From: Lineus longissimus
Lineage: Eukaryota > Nemertea > Pilidiophora > Heteronemertea > Lineidae
Direction of reading: 5' to 3'
Length of the DNA stretch: 64,000 nucleotides
NCBI RefSeq assembly: GCF_910592395.1
Contig: NC_088319.1
Coordinates: forward strand, 10,728,001 to 10,792,000
The first letter of the stretch is position 1, and every line of letters begins with the position of its first letter. A model generated the notes under the pieces. It was not told where the DNA came from and ran no database searches. It saw nothing but the letters and a program-made list of their open reading frames with translations. Of this stretch, positions 20,490 through 34,762 are shown one piece after another. Both the position numbers and the translations under genes were made by a program.

Positions 20490-20663
20490 ACTACAAAGGA
20501 AAAATCTGGTAAGGTCTATTTAGACATCTAATCAAGGACGGCTATTAGACATCTAATCAAGGACGTCTATTAGACATCCAATCATAGACATCTAATAGAT
20601 GTCTTTTAGTCATCTTTCCAACAATATGTCAAATAGATGTCACCAGATTTTCCCTGTGTAGCT
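20490..20663. mobile_element. Self-complementary MITE with internal tandem repeats
   Basis: The ends are inverted (GGAAAAATCTGGT at 20499; ACCAGATTTTCC at 20642-20653). Between them GACATCTAATCAAGGACG is repeated in tandem, and a palindrome AGACATCTAATAGATGTCT lies at about 20587. The inverted ends and foldback interior fit a non-autonomous DNA transposon, perhaps hAT-like. Confidence 0.6.
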
Positions 20664-22050
20664 TGAACTTTTCAGTTTCAAATGTACCAAAAAAACAACT
20701 TGAACTATCCCAAAACCTGTTTGTGAAAACATTCTCTATTGATTACAAGGGAATTGATTTGAGATTTCAAACTGTCCACACTAGTCAATGATTTCTTCAT
20801 CCTTTGAAACCCCGCAATGACAGAGAAAATCCTCTTTAATCACATTCACGGAGATTGATAAGAAATCATTCAATTCTGGTTGCTGTTTATAAAAGGCTGC
20901 ACCCACGAAACGAAAGATGCATGATGGGAATTGTGTGTGTTGACGATTTGATTGGCTTGTTGTTGAAAATTTGATGAGGTGGAAGCGCAGACCTCATCGG
21001 AGGTTACGGGTATTGATGGGTCATTTTCAATTTCCTTACCCTATTCACATGTCATCGAAGTAATCACTCTTGGGTTAATGTCGATGCTTTCGTCTATGAA
21101 TCACATTTGAAAAACAACAGAATTTAGTGCCTACCTAAGGATAATCTATCATCATTATCTTTTTGGTAAATGTGGTCTGGTCACATTCCTCAGTTCAACT
21201 AAGTGCTGTTGGCCAGAACAATCGGAAAAGCATTTTACTGCTTGATGAAATAATGTTAGCCGGGCTACCCTTCTTCTTTCTTCTCGTAGGCCAGTTTAGT
21301 TGTTTTAGCATATCAGTGACACTTAGTTGTCATGGTTAAAGAGATAGACAACATTGGGATCATCTGACTCCAGAAGGCTATCAATCATCTTGAACTCTCA
21401 TAATGTGGGACATAATCACCAGTTTGGAGCACTTAGTGGAAAAAAGGAAAATGCAAATATATTTTTCAAAAGTGGGGTGCTGCATTACTCACGAGTTCGG
21501 ATCTACAAAGTGTGTAGTTTGCTCGAATATAACATGAATGATGAGAAATTTTCAAAATTTCTCATGTATTTTAATTCAACCCACCTAATGCAACATTTTA
21601 TGGTTTGCATTATTTAATCCTGCTGAAATTGAACTGCACTCGCATGACAAGCATGAGTGTGATGCAATGTTAGCTTAAATGACTGGCGTGAGGACATTCC
21701 CATGGCGTAATAGTCACTGAGGTTGATGAACCCCTGGTTTGCAATATTTAGTTTTTACAGAAATTGAGAGACACTGGCGTGGCAAGTGTAAGTGGGCTGC
21801 AATGTTAGCCTAGATGACTCACATGAGGACATTCCCATGGCATAATAGCCGCCCCGTGGTTGATGAACCCCTGCAATGAAGTGGAGGGCATTGACATTGT
21901 CTTCATTAGTCATGAGTCGATGAGAAACCTGATGAGAAATATGGCATAACCAGGAAGTAATAAGATGGTGTATTGTGCATTACTTGAGATAGTCTTAAGT
22001 GAATGTGATGGTTTATTGTTTATTGTTTAGCCTGGCTGGGGAAATTGGCC
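20664..22050. other. Non-coding; diverged duplicate near 21640-21870
   Basis: GAGGACATTCCCATGGC(G/A)TAATAG occurs twice (about 21690 and 21830) within a decayed direct repeat of about 140 bp. Nothing else was recognised. Confidence 0.45.
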
Positions 22051-22054
22051 TCAT

Positions 22055-22325
22055 AACAGTCTAGGGGAAAAAACTCTGAAATCAGACTGGGAAGTCTTGG
22101 CTCTTCAGCTTTAGTCCTTATAAACTACCAGTCTCGGAGTGGAAAATGTAAAATCAAACTGAGTTGTCAGCCTTAGCCCCTGATAGGCCACCAGTCTAGG
22201 TGAGGAAACTTTAAAATCAAACTGGGTGGTCTGTGCTCCTCAGCCTTAGCACTGGTAGGCCACCAGTCTGGGAGCGAAAACTTGGAAATCAAACCATGTA
22301 GTATGGGCTGCCCCTGGTAGGCAAT
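22055..22325 (+). repeat. Diverged tandem repeat, about 70-bp unit
   Basis: Four imperfect units built on ACCAGTCT, TAAAATCAAACTG and a CTCAGCCTTAGC block. Unit length varies from about 63 to 75 bp. Confidence 0.7.
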
Positions 22326-23194
22326 CAGATTAGACAACTTGTTGAATTCAAGGTGGGATAGAATTGAGATTAACACTGCACCGCTCTGAGCTAAAGTCGC
22401 GATTGTTGAGTGGAGCTCTAATTCCACCCCAAACCTCCGTCCAAAGTGCCTCAGGTTTTGGCCGACATTATTGCTCCACCCTTCCGGCCTCAAATTTAGT
22501 ACAGAGACCTACAAGTGCGTAGTTAATTGACCCTAAACCTTGCAAGATAGGATGGGTGGACCAATTGCTCCTATACCTTATTGGTTCGGATTTCACTGAG
22601 AAATCTTGATGTTTTCAGGTAGAATTGCTGTGGTCAAAGAGCTACTTCATCAGTGCTCCCTTGTTGATTTCTTGAAGGTGCACCGTTTCCATTGTGCTTC
22701 GCAAAGGACAAAGCCTATGCCCATATCAATCAGCAGTCTGCATCTCCATCCTCCACACGTGCCCATAATATCCATATTCAAAGTTGAAACTGGACACTCA
22801 ATCCAATCACTAGTCCAATAATCTCATTTAGTCAATACTTGGACCACCTGCTCTCTAAATGTCAATATCACATCAGCAAATCAAATAGAAAGGTCTGCAT
22901 TGATTTATCGCTTGCAATAAATGTCTGATTTAGTCGGGAAACAGTCTTGAACTGGTTTCTTCGGTGCTAATCTATCATTGTTCCCTTCTAAATTATTGAT
23001 GATCTTCAGTGTTGAATATTATTCACGTTGTAATATTGCTGCTTCAGTTGACCCTGCAAAATTTCATTTTGTGGTTGCTGTGATAAGCTCAGCGGACAGT
23101 GTGTGCTCTTGGCTATGGGTTTAGTTGGCAGTTGGCACTGTCTGAACTATCCCCATAATTTTCTTACCCTTTGTTATCCCACCGAAAAACTTTG

Positions 23195-23640
23195 GTAGGG
23201 ATATAGGATTGCCTTTTGTCCATGCTTACCTGCGCGTGTCCGTCCAACTGAGGCAATTACTCAGAGGTTTGTCAACGGATTGGCTTCATATTTCTGTATA
23301 TTGGGGTGTGGAGGCAAGGAAGGTTCCCTGTCGATTTTTGGCCTTATCCAATATCCACCAAGCGGCCATCTTTGATTTCGCATTCCGTACTGTTACTGCA
23401 GAATGAGTTGCCGCATGGGCTTCAATTTTCTGTGGTATGATTGGGTGGGGTGGAATGGGAGAGGTGCCCTATCAATTTGTAACCGATCCTGTTGATTTGG
23501 GCCCTATCCGATATCAGGTATAGCTGCCAGGCTGCCATCTTGGATTCCGTATACGGACTGTAACTGCAGAATGATGGGCTTAAATTTTTTGTGGCTTAGT
23601 GGGGTGGGGTGGGAGAGGTACCCTATCGCTTTTGGAACCG
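23195..23640 (+). repeat. Satellite family G, two to three diverged units
   Basis: TGCAGAATGA, GGGCTT(C/A)AA, TTTTCTGTGG, GGTGGGGTGG, CCCTATC and GCCATCTT recur in order with a period near 170 bp. The same words make up the array at 45637-46215, so the two are distant copies of one family. Confidence 0.65.
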
Positions 23641-26600
23641 ATCATAATCGGTATGGCCATAGCATTTCTTAGGATGGAAAAAGTGGAGGTTTTGACATAA
23701 CCAACAGTCACCCACCACCTATGGCCATTGTATTTTTTTGATTCGTTTCCAATTGAAAAGGACACTCTATCCAATTTCCATTCCCAATCGATTGTTGGCA
23801 CACCTGTCGGCTGATTGTCATTGCACTCATCTTCAATCAATCAACTGGAGAAATCAATCATACATGCAAATGGATTCATTATTTGTGATGGGGTTCTCAT
23901 GAATACATCATGTGGATTGTTCTTGGAACTCAGGGTGATGACATATTTAGATATTCACCTTCTGTGATAGAAAACAGATTTGGTTTCTGTGAAGTGCCTT
24001 CAGCCACTTACTGTTAACCACTAAAATATTGCATTTGCCAAAATTTGTAAGAAAAATAAAAATTTTCACAATTTTTATTTTGCATGATGTTACTAAATTT
24101 CCTTCAGATTTTCCAATAAAAAAACTTAATTTTGTAATTATTGTACTTTACATGAAATCGACAAAATAAAGCGCCTTCAAAAATTTGGCAGTTTATACAG
24201 TAGTTAGTTGGAAATGAAATCTGCCATATTTTGGTGAGCATTATAATTTTGTTGATTTCACGAATAGTGACAATTAGCAAAATTAAGAATCATACATTTT
24301 TAAAAGGAATATTTGAAGGCACATTGATTAATGGTATGTGACTGTGATGTTTTTAGGTTAGTGATGGTAGCTTGTGTGTTGACATCCTTGTCGCAGGATT
24401 AGAAGTAGAAGGCCAGCAAATATGATACGAAATAATTTCCCAAGGGCCAAAAGGATCTTACGTATAGTCTTCAGACATGTCAGACAGAGGAGCACTTGTC
24501 ATTGGTCTACTCATTCGGCTTAGAAAACAAATCAGAATTTTTCAATAAAATCCAGGGTCTGTATCATAATCTCCCTGGGAAATGTACCATGAGATATGGG
24601 TAGAGATTAGTTTCCAGTTTCTAAAGTGCTAGATATCTCATCTTTAGAGCCAGGGGTAGCAGTGACGAATGGTGCCGATTGAAAGAACTAATGTATAATA
24701 GTGAAGCAGCTGCATACACAATGTAGCTTAAAGAGGGTCCTTGATGGAATGCCAGTTTGTGTTGGCAGGCTGATACATCAGATATAGTTACGTTCCTTTT
24801 CCTGTATATACATGATATAGATTCAAAGGACAGATATGAAATTAAGGATTTATTTTGAAGAATTTTTATACCTTGGTGACTTTCATTATCTGCAATCTAG
24901 ACATATTCGCACTGTCAAGGAAACTACTGTTTTAACACTGTCCTACAACCTACATATCACCCACAATTATATTCTTACAGCATTTATTGATTAATTCTGG
25001 ATAATATATATCAACTGGATATAAAGTTTGAGCGGCATTCTGTACAACCTATGTGGATATCTACCTTGCAACATTGGTATGCCGATTACATATCCAGACA
25101 GAAAAAATTATCAACTGGGAATAAAACCTCAGTAACTTGCAGTCTGGCAACAATCTAGACATTGTTACACAGTTACCAGACCAGTGCATAGGCACAAGCA
25201 GCCAGCGCGGATGTCATTATTTTACCCATGATGATATCCAGACGACATTTTCCACCCTTTACACAACCAAAGATAAAAAATCAGTGTTAAAGCAAATTCA
25301 TGTGACGTACAATCTCTACAAGGATTCCGACATTGTTCAATGATAGGCTTCCACATTGCCAGTATTCCCTATGACATGACTTGCTCTTCTTGATCTTCTA
25401 AGAATATTACTCCTTACAAGATAAAATTAATTGGGGAGGACTTCTTAAGGTTTCGTGAAGATCAATCTTGTTACCGGGGTGCGTGTCTTTAATAGAGGAA
25501 TGTAGGGAGGCTACGTTGGCCCAAGAAAAAGAACGGGAAACACGGTTTTCGGTCCCAGAGGTTGAGCTGCACATTTGTCGTTACGAAATTTTCACAGCTC
25601 AATGAGAACATAGGTCAGTAAATCAATGTCGGAAAGCACTTACAACCTGAAGCCCTGCCATTGTTTCCTGTCTCGGCATTTGAATGGGAAACAGCCCTGA
25701 AACTTATGATGTCTCTCACACAAAAAAGAGAATCACCTCTTTCTTGGAGTCAGCGCCAATCTTAACCCCCGTAATGTCTTTGGAAGACCCAATAAGCTAT
25801 TGATCCCAGCTCGTCTTGTTTACGAGCCAGCAGCTGAGAAAGGAAATTTTCTGATCAGAGGTTCTAAAGGAACGTAAAGGTTCATTGAAGAGCAGGTTCT
25901 TCAAACATTGTTGGAGAAACAGCTGACATGCTGGAAGTGCGATTTTGTTGATCAATCATTGAAATCTTGATCGGAATTGTGTGTCTGTAATCAATGCGCT
26001 GAAGAAATCTAGCCTATTGTGAAGCATTCTTTGGCAAATTGGCTCCAGCTTGTTGTCACTTCTCGAGATCACTGTGATGTGTACACCGAGGGCCTGTCAA
26101 ATACTTCACTGGATTGGTCTGACATCCTTCAATGCTTTGGTCAGACGATATCATTGGTCATACTGAAAAATACGTTGATTGAAGGAGTCTCTGATGTCAC
26201 GACCGAGGGCCACTAGGTTTTAACTTGATGGTTTACACTGTATACAAACGCGTCATAAGAAGACCCTGCTATACTTACAGGAAGAACATTCCAACGGCCT
26301 AATTATCTGTTGTACAGGGTGGACAAGTGCACACTTTAGTGACGACTAGGTGTTAGAATATGATCAAAGGACTCTACTTCCGGGAAATATAGCTCTGGAC
26401 ATTTGTACATAGTGCACACAGTGGTTTATACTCTAGTTTCTCACTCCTAACGTCCAGCCAGATCTTTGCATAGTGCACTTATCTAGGCCCTGAATGGGGT
26501 AATTTCTAGGCCTTCTATAGTGCCATTGATGCTGCTGGTCAATCAAGTATAGGCCTGAAGAAACTCACTCCCGTCGTGGGCCTACCAAAATGTACACATA

Positions 26601-26885
26601 CGCTGGCTTACTACAGTGGACGTCAGGCTTGCGAACCTAGAGTATTCCCTTTCAGCCGCTTTGGAATAGAAATTTGATACCATGCTGTATGTTCTTGGTG
26701 GTTCAATCAAGACTGTACGTCAATACACCTCAAATTACAACCAACTCTGTATTATTTCCTTAATCCCAGTTGTCAAGTTACATTTCCTATCAATATTATT
26801 CCAGATTAAAATTATCCTTCTTGAATAATTTGGTTTAAAATTGGTCTGTTCATGTCACTTTTGCCACTACGGATTTTGGTATCTT
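23641..26885. other. 3.2 kb non-coding, AT-rich, no recognised features
   Basis: Read on both strands. The open frames (for example 25137-25343) lack domains and splice context. No transposon ends were recognised. Confidence 0.45.
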
Positions 26886-26890
26886 CTGCA

Positions 26891-27170
26891 GGATTGAATA
26901 TGATATGATTTCAGTTTCCAATGCTTTCGATATGAAGAAAGATTATGACGTTGCATCATCGTCGCTCCCCAAAGGCAAATAGCCTCAGTGCAGTTCGGTC
27001 CATCTTGATTCAAGTATGATTATTTCAGGCTTGAATACGAGATGATTTTAGTTTTCAATGCTTTCGATATGAAAATGATATTATGTGTCATCACTGCCGC
27101 TCCCCAAAGGCTAATCTCCCCGGGGCGGTTTCATTTCATCTTGTTTCAAGTATCATTATTTCAGGCTTAA
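26891..27170 (+). repeat. 137-bp direct tandem duplication
   Basis: Two copies (from about 26891 and 27028) share TTGAATA, CAATGCTTTCGATATGAA, GCTCCCCAAAGGC and TATTTCAGGCTT. They are moderately diverged. Confidence 0.8.
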
Positions 27171-27821
27171 CTGTTCGGCAATCTCTCTAACGTACAGTCT
27201 ATTGTTTCTATGGGAAAAAAGCGAGTGAAGTCTGACAAGATTTCTCAGGTTGCTGCAAGATATACTTTGTTGTCAGTATGGTGCCTGACCTGCCAGCCCC
27301 AAAGATTTCCAAATAGTAATCCATCTAAATGTTGGAGTATTTGCAGTCCAATTTCCTCAATATAAATCTGCCGAGTACCTTTCATAGACTTTACCAAGCT
27401 TTCTGGCAAAGTTGAGATCAGTGCAGTCAGCTGGTGTCAGCCGATTTGAATCGTGACTCGTGACTTATTGTGTACGCTATTCTGTGATGCCCGGATACCA
27501 TTCCCGCTTGATCGCACATTTGAGGACGTGACTTAAATCTCATTGCTTATCAAAGCTAATGACGAAACTGTGCCATCATTGGACATTGGCCTGTTGACTG
27601 TAACCTCGTGCCTCATGCCTCACTCTGTCCATGATGTCATTGCCTGGATTAATTTAGATTAAAACGTCAGTTGTGTACTTATGTCACATGCGTCAATCAT
27701 GGTCGCTCTCGCTAATTGTTGTATTACACGAATGATTTATCGCAGTGTTTGTAAACGACAATCATTCGGGCTCGAGAGTATTGTTCTGTTCTGTTTAACA
27801 GCGCTCAGATACCGAAGTAAT

Positions 27822-28220
27822 CACTCATAAAACGGGATTCTTTGTGTCAGGTTGTGAGTCCATATTATGATTTTGTTGCCAGCATGAATGTTTGTATGAT
27901 TTGATATCCTGCGGCCTGCAGTATTGTTGACTGGTGTTTGTGATAATTTCCAACTGCAGTTACCATTCCGGAATAGCAGTTATCTGAAGTGTTGGATGAG
28001 GGGGCTCGGTAGATTACCTTTACTCATAAAACAGGATTGTTTATGTTTGGTTGTGAGTTTTTATGAGTTTGTTGCTGGCACGTACAATTGTATAAATTGA
28101 TATCAAAGATGTGGTCTGCAACATTGTGGACTCGTGTTTGTAGTAACTTCCAACTACAGTTACAGTTCGGAATAGCTGTCTATCAGAAGTATTGGATGCA
28201 GGGGGCTCGGTAGAACACCT
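27822..28220 (+). repeat. 199-bp direct tandem duplication
   Basis: Copies 27822-28018 and 28020-28220 share ACTCATAAAAC(G/A)GGATT, GGTTGTGAGT, GGAATAGC and GGGGGCTCGGTAGA. The divergence is moderate, mostly single-base changes. Confidence 0.85.
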
Positions 28221-31200
28221 GTCCGCCTAACTTTCGTGCCGAGTCACTCGTGTGGCGAATAGTTTTTGCCCAAACGTGCTGTGATAGTTTAAAATTTCAC
28301 GCAGAGGATTAGGGAAATCTTTTGATGTTTTCATGCAATTGTTTTTGCAGTCGTAATTTCGGTTCTGGGTGGGCAAGGTGTGAGTTGAAAAGTGGATCAG
28401 GCCGTATTTTAGCTCAGTGGATTTGATGGAGTCCCGCTTCTGGTAAAGATTTCATATAGAATAATAAGAGGCAGAGGCTCAATTCTGGGCCATGATGCCC
28501 AGATGATGATCATAATCATATCCTGATTCATGTGAGCTTGGTTATGAGAATATTATGCTGTGTGGTAGATTGGAATATTTGTTTTTGAAATGTCTATATC
28601 GCAAGATGTGGGAATTTGCCCCTGGAGTAAGAAGATGACTCTGCACGCAGCGTTGCCATTTGGAATACGATTGTTCGATTGTGTGAGTTATGGGCAAGTG
28701 TTGTAAAGAGGTGATTAGTCTGTCTGAACTATGACACAAGACTTCATGTTTCTATTGCTGTAAGGCTATGCGAGCATAACGGAGCCCTTTTGTGAACTTA
28801 CATTAATTTTGGAGTCGCTCCTGTCGATTTATTGCAACAATTTTAGAAGGGATATTCAGAAAACAAGCCAATGCATTGCCTGACACTGGAGTATCATCAA
28901 AGAAGTAAGGTTATGAGATAGCACCCCCAAAATCTTATGGAATACTGTCAGGGGTGCTCTTGTTCTTTTATTGCGCTAGTGTGTGGATTATTCATGTTAG
29001 GAGTAGCGCGATGCTCGACGATAGGAGAATGCAGGTCAACAGATTGAGGAGAAGTTTCCGATACTCTTCAAAAGGTAAACAAACATTGGGGACATTCCTC
29101 AAAATTGAAACAAACTTTTGATTACGGGAATGGTCGTAGCTAAGGGGAAAATGGAGGCCTCAAGCGGCTTTGTGTAACATTATCTTGCCTGCCTAGCTGC
29201 TGCCTATATTGTCCCTTTAAGGAACATTTCCTGGTCAAGATCATTGGACAGAAATTAGTAATAACCTGGACATTTCATCCCGATTAGTGGAGCAAAAAAC
29301 CATGCATACATGTACATGTAGCTGAAAATGTCCAAATTCAATGCACTATGTCAGTGTCCCCTTTAACACCATTAGGTTTCAGAGATGAATATAAAGTTTG
29401 AAGAAATTTCCGCGCATTTCACTAATATCTTTTTCATCATTCCAAGTCTTAGTTTTCTATATTTTTCAGGTAAGTCTTTATCAACTCAGTTTACCTGAAT
29501 ATCAGTTCATGTAAGTACCATTTTAATGTTTGAGAGTTTTAGTCATTTATCTACAAGTACAAAATACCTTTATATTATTACGGGCCAAAGTGTCACGGTG
29601 CGCACTAGCTCTGATGGACTGATACACTGGTCGAATAGTGTCGTGACGCAGAGTACTATGACGCATTTCAAAATGCAGGACATTACCTCATTGTCATAAA
29701 GACGCAGTAGAAAATCTTAGTGAACCGTCTTAACACCTTGGAACGGCCTATAGCAATCTGGTTAAGTGCTTCACTATAAAGCATCGTTGTTGATACGGCT
29801 TGTCGCAATTGGATCATAATGTATTGGTGCCACTAAGCGTTAATCCAGCACTGCTAAAAGTACATGAAATTATCTTCGGCAAATTAACTCTATTGATATT
29901 CTGTAATGGAAATGACATTTCTTCATATCCCACAATGCTTTTCATCAAGAAGCTGATATGAAGTGGTCTTCATTTCTCGGTATAGTGGCCCACGCCGAGA
30001 ATTTGATAACTAACGCTTATCATAGCTTTAGGCAGTAGTGTATGCTTTAAGTAATCGATGGGTTGGAATAGCTTGTGATAGTTGCACAATTGTACAGTCT
30101 CCTTTGAAACGATGACAAGCCAGCATTGTGTGATAGCGATCTTTTTATTGCGAAGAGAACAGGTGCCAATGACGTTCAGCAGGAAATGAATCCTGGATCA
30201 ACTGAGCCTTATAACATGAATTGACTCTTTCAATGCCAATTGTGGTCAAACAAGGCCTTGTCTCACCGTGTTGCTACGATGACTCCAATCGCTTTTAGCA
30301 AACTACTGCAAAGTGTGCCAGCAAATCAGTCTTTCTCATTGGCGCTATATGAAGGCTGATTCTCTTTTTCCCACCCTTTGACACCTCAAACTTGCCCTTT
30401 TTCATACACGGAATAACTGACCTGGTTTTGTGTCCGAGAAAACATTTCTAAGGGACTGAGTCCAGTGACCTCTCTAGGAGTGTTCATTTGATAGATGGGG
30501 TGGTCGAGCGTGAAGGAATCTATTGATAGAGGTGTGGTTGTAATACAAAATATGAGTAATCTATAACTGTATTGTTGAAATCTATATTCGGTGCACATTT
30601 ACACAATTGGAAATTGTGCCCCACTCCAGCAAAAGGAGACTGTAGGTGAAATTTTTGAAAACAAATTAATGGTACTGGCTTATAGGTATCTTTAAAATTA
30701 TGTATGATACCAACAATCTATGGACTGAGATATGGACTTCAGAATCACATTACTCTCTAAAGTTGAATCACATTACTCTTAAGTTTAAAGTTGAGAATAC
30801 CTTGTCAGAAGATAGGTTACTTGATGGGAAAAGTGTTTAAAGGAGTAACTTATTTGCTGAATTCATGGCTGTACTGGCCTGTAAACTAGCTCCCAAAGAC
30901 ATTGTTGAAATTACTCAGAAAAGCGAGGAAATTAATTTTCCCAAAAAGATTTTTTTTAAAATTTTCAACGCAACTCCCTTTTCCCAAAATGCAACATCTG
31001 CCTTCTTTTGCCAGAGTGAATCACAATTTTTCAAATTCGAATTCAGCTTCACGTTTTCAAACAGACTGAGCAGGCCTTTCACAAGACATCAATAAACATT
31101 ATAGAAATTCAATATCTACCTATGAATACAAGAGTACATCTCACCTTCGGGAAATCAGACAATTTCATTATGAGTTGCCCAGGGAGATACATGTGTATCA

Positions 31201-32954
31201 ATGCCTATGTGATTTTTTCAAAGGAATGGTCTCCGGCAATCGCTTTAACCAAAATGTCTGTAGGGATCGATGTATTTTCTGTTTGAATTGATTCATGTTG
31301 CGTCACTTTCTCCCAGTGTGCCAACACCAAAGGCTACAGAGACAGAGATGGGCAGAGCAACAAATTGGATGAGGAAGTGTTTTTGCTGAATGATTATCTC
31401 AAACTGCCACCACAGAGGAGGCCAGGGCAACATAAAGCACGCTTTCTGTAGCTTGTCATTTTTCACCCTCCAGAGAAGGCCGCGGTAACGCTCCAAAATG
31501 AGCTGAAATAAAGGCCATTATAGTCCATTGATGTGAACCATCTCCAGTGTAGCCCCTTTCTCCTGACGTCTCATTTGAATAAGGATCGGCCGATTCAATT
31601 TTCACTCAATAGATTCCATTAGTCGGTAATCTCTCCCGGGTTGAGACGATGCCCGTTCAGCCCAAGATCGGTGATAGGCGGGATTCAATTATGGAACTCT
31701 CTGACTGATGAGAATAGAACCCAAAGTGTAATATTTGACCTGCTCTGTCCTAGTCACTTTTTGGAGGTGGAAAAAATGAGAGAAAAGCAGAAAAGTGAAG
31801 AAAAGACTCGTCTTCAAAATTTCCCCCCATGGCACAGCTAGTGGTTACACCTGATGGCCTTTGGAGTAACTTCTTCACGAAAATGATTTGATAAGTTGCA
31901 TGAACAACTTTCACTCTTAGAAATAAAAGATCACATGGATCTTTGATGGATTTAACACAAACAAGGGTTGTACAGGGCATGCTAAAAATATGTGCAGTGT
32001 GACGTGAGCCTGAAATTGCGCCTTTAGCGAGAGGTGTAAAACTTTTAACGTTGAGATGTTTTTGGAGCTACTTCATGTTCCTCTAAACTTGTACTTTGAT
32101 TAGATCGCGGAAAATGGGTTAAAAATGAACCAATTTACGTCCTTTGACACTTCCAAATCTCGTCGTAATTGACGTCACATCTTATAAACCAATAGTATAG
32201 GATTGGCCTCTCCAGGGCCAAGTCAATACATTACAATGCCAGCTTTAAAGTATTTGAGGAACGGCTCTTGAAATCCGGTGAAACATTCAGAGACTTAGAG
32301 CTGTTCCTGTACACTTGAATCGATATGGCCATCTCAGTCAACATGTTCATATAAAGTGGATTAGATACCCTAAGTGATTGAAAGGTTTGACGCTTTCGTA
32401 ACGGAACCAACAAATTGAAAAATCAGCTGAGAGTGAGTTATAGTATTCTGTTGGCCAGAAATGGTACCAGTTTTTTCAGAAGATCAAAAACGTTGATTTC
32501 TAAGAGTGTAGAGTGGACAAACAATGAAGAAATCAAGACAAGCTCTTGTCAATCCAGTTAAAAATAGCCTAAAAGCCATGAAAGTTTTTTTTAAAGCCCC
32601 AAAACTTTTATTAGGAGTTCAGGCAGAGTGTTCAAAGGGTTAAGGAATCAAGTCAAGGTCTTATCGATCCAGTTAAGAATGCCCCCCCCCCTGACCCTGA
32701 GAGACCAATTATTTATAGGTTTATCAAACACTAATACAGATAGCGACATCGTCTACGAGAGTAAATGTAACACAGATTGGCTCACATATTGATCCTATTT
32801 CTTTGCTGATCCCTGTGTCATAAATTGCCAATGCAACTCTTTCACTCCAGAATATTTGTCTTTTCTATCCTATTTCGTCATGTCAACTTGGATTACAGCA
32901 ACATCAGGTATGCTGTTTCATTTTGATGTGAAGCAGACGACAAGCTCTGTGTAC
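28221..32954. other. 4.7 kb non-coding, no recognised features
   Basis: Contains short homopolymer runs (for example C9 near 32683) and scattered short ORFs without domains or splice support. I found no RNA gene or transposon end here. Confidence 0.45.
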
Positions 32955-32959
32955 ACATT

Positions 32960-33140
32960 ATACTTGTGTGACAGGTGTGTCAAAGCGGTGCTGCGGAAAC
33001 ATCAGCGACTGTCACCTCTGAGGTCCTGGGTTCGATTCCTGGTCAGTCCAGGTACACTGATGCGATAGAAAGGGTGAATCTCTTCGGCAGCGTATGGCTT
33101 CCTCCGGGTCTCCGGTTTCCTCCTACTTACATTACAATTA
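32960..33140 (+). mobile_element. tRNA-derived SINE, family F
   Basis: The tRNA-like head carries a good B box (GGTTCGATTCC at about 33029). The body has GTACACTGATGCGATAGAAA and ends CTCCGGTTTCCTCC, wording common in metazoan tRNA SINEs. Related copies: 55523-55672 on the minus strand and a head fragment at 366-423. Confidence 0.7.
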
Positions 33141-34750
33141 CCCAATATTGTTTATAGAGCTAATATTGTTCTATAGTTGATGCTCAGTAATCAACTCAAT
33201 ATAAGCTCTTCGTGAAATCTGCAAAATAAAATGCCCACGCAAACATGTTGAAACATCAGATACTCGCACGATATCTTGATAAGAAAGGTGGAAATGGTGA
33301 TGCTTGCTAGGCCAAGATCATCATTAACTTTTTGAGATGGCGAGTCCATCCTTATGCTATCGATGAATAGAAGCTGTCAGAAAGTGACATTAGAAATGAA
33401 TGTTCCTACTTAATGTGGACAATAAGGGCACTTGTTCTGCTCATAGATAGATGGGCCATTACGGCCACACCTGTCCCTAGCAGTTAGCAAGGAGCAATAT
33501 CACCATCATCCTTGATACCAGGTCCTCTTGGCAGGTAGAGGAGTCGATGCAATGGACCCGGTGTCCAGGATGTATCACAAGTGGGATATGGTCTCTTAGA
33601 AATCCCCTTTTTGTTATGTGATGGACATCAAGCATTTATCTTTGAAAGCAAGATGCAGGGTTTATTAGGACCCACCTATAGTCAGTTCATAAGCAAATTG
33701 CACAGCAATCAAAAAGCCTTTGGATTTCGAAATTTCAGATGCAATAATTCAACGGCAATATGAACAACATTTCAGCTGAGCGCCATGCTCTTGGGCCTCT
33801 TGTTCTGGACCCAACTCATAAGGAGCTCAGGTCTCATTAACTAACATAGTTTTTTTATTGCCATGAAGCCTGGTCTAGAAGATTGATTAATAGGTGTCCT
33901 GTTACAGGCAGGGCCATTTCAAGGTGGAAATATTTGTCCCTTGTTTCTCTTTAAGACAAATCTGCTCTCCTTGCGTGTCAGAATGGCTGGCCCATCATTT
34001 GAAACGGTGCTGAAGAAACCGCAACTAGATCTTACAGGACCTTTTGCTGAAGGAAAGTGTCCTTACAGGAGCTTGCCAGAAACTTGGCCACCGCATAGAT
34101 GACTTGAGGTGGATATTGATAAGACAACGCTGTTCTTGCATTTGCTGTTTCATTACCGCAGGTTTTTGGCAGTGTACCGACCGGGTATTTACCGGGTACG
34201 GTGCAGAAGCGTAGTTAAGGCGTTGCATTTATTGATTAAGGCAGCTGGATCAAGGTAATAGAACTGGCTGAACAGTTTGTCCCCCCCCCGTTCCCACTGA
34301 GAAAATCCCCAACCTTTCAGGCAGAACCGCACTTAGTAATTTTTTCCCAATCTGTGATTCACCCCCTGTCCTCCAAATAAGGTGTCATTCAATCAAGAAG
34401 AAGATTTATTAGTGTTCATCCCCACACCTCGGGGGATATTGACCACAGAAATGATGTAGGATATTGGAAATATTCTCACCATTATTGTGGTGATTGTGGG
34501 AAAGGTGACATCAGGTGTGGATGAGTTTGGTGAGGTGAACTGGGGAAATGCCACGTTGGTACCCGACATGCACTGCTCCTGCACGTTACCGTTGGTATAT
34601 ACCAAAATAAAGATAATCAAAATCAAAATAGATATTGAAAATTTTTTTACCAACGTATGTATTCAATAAAAAATGGAGAACTCTGATGCATTTTTAAAAA
34701 CCTTGTGGAATTTACCTACGGTGCATGTACCATGCAGGTGCGGTGCATGT
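33141..34750. other. Non-coding, no firm features
   Basis: The stretch 34405-34670 resembles a retroelement 3' end (ATAAAGATAATCAAAATC), but nothing decisive was seen. Confidence 0.4.
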
Positions 34751-34762
34751 CGTGTACCAAAT

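Noticed and set aside
34393-34653. Minus-strand 86-aa ORF with a signal-peptide-like start
   Set aside because: The hydrophobic start comes from AT-rich sequence; the rest has no cysteine pattern or domain, and the region resembles a retroelement 3' end.
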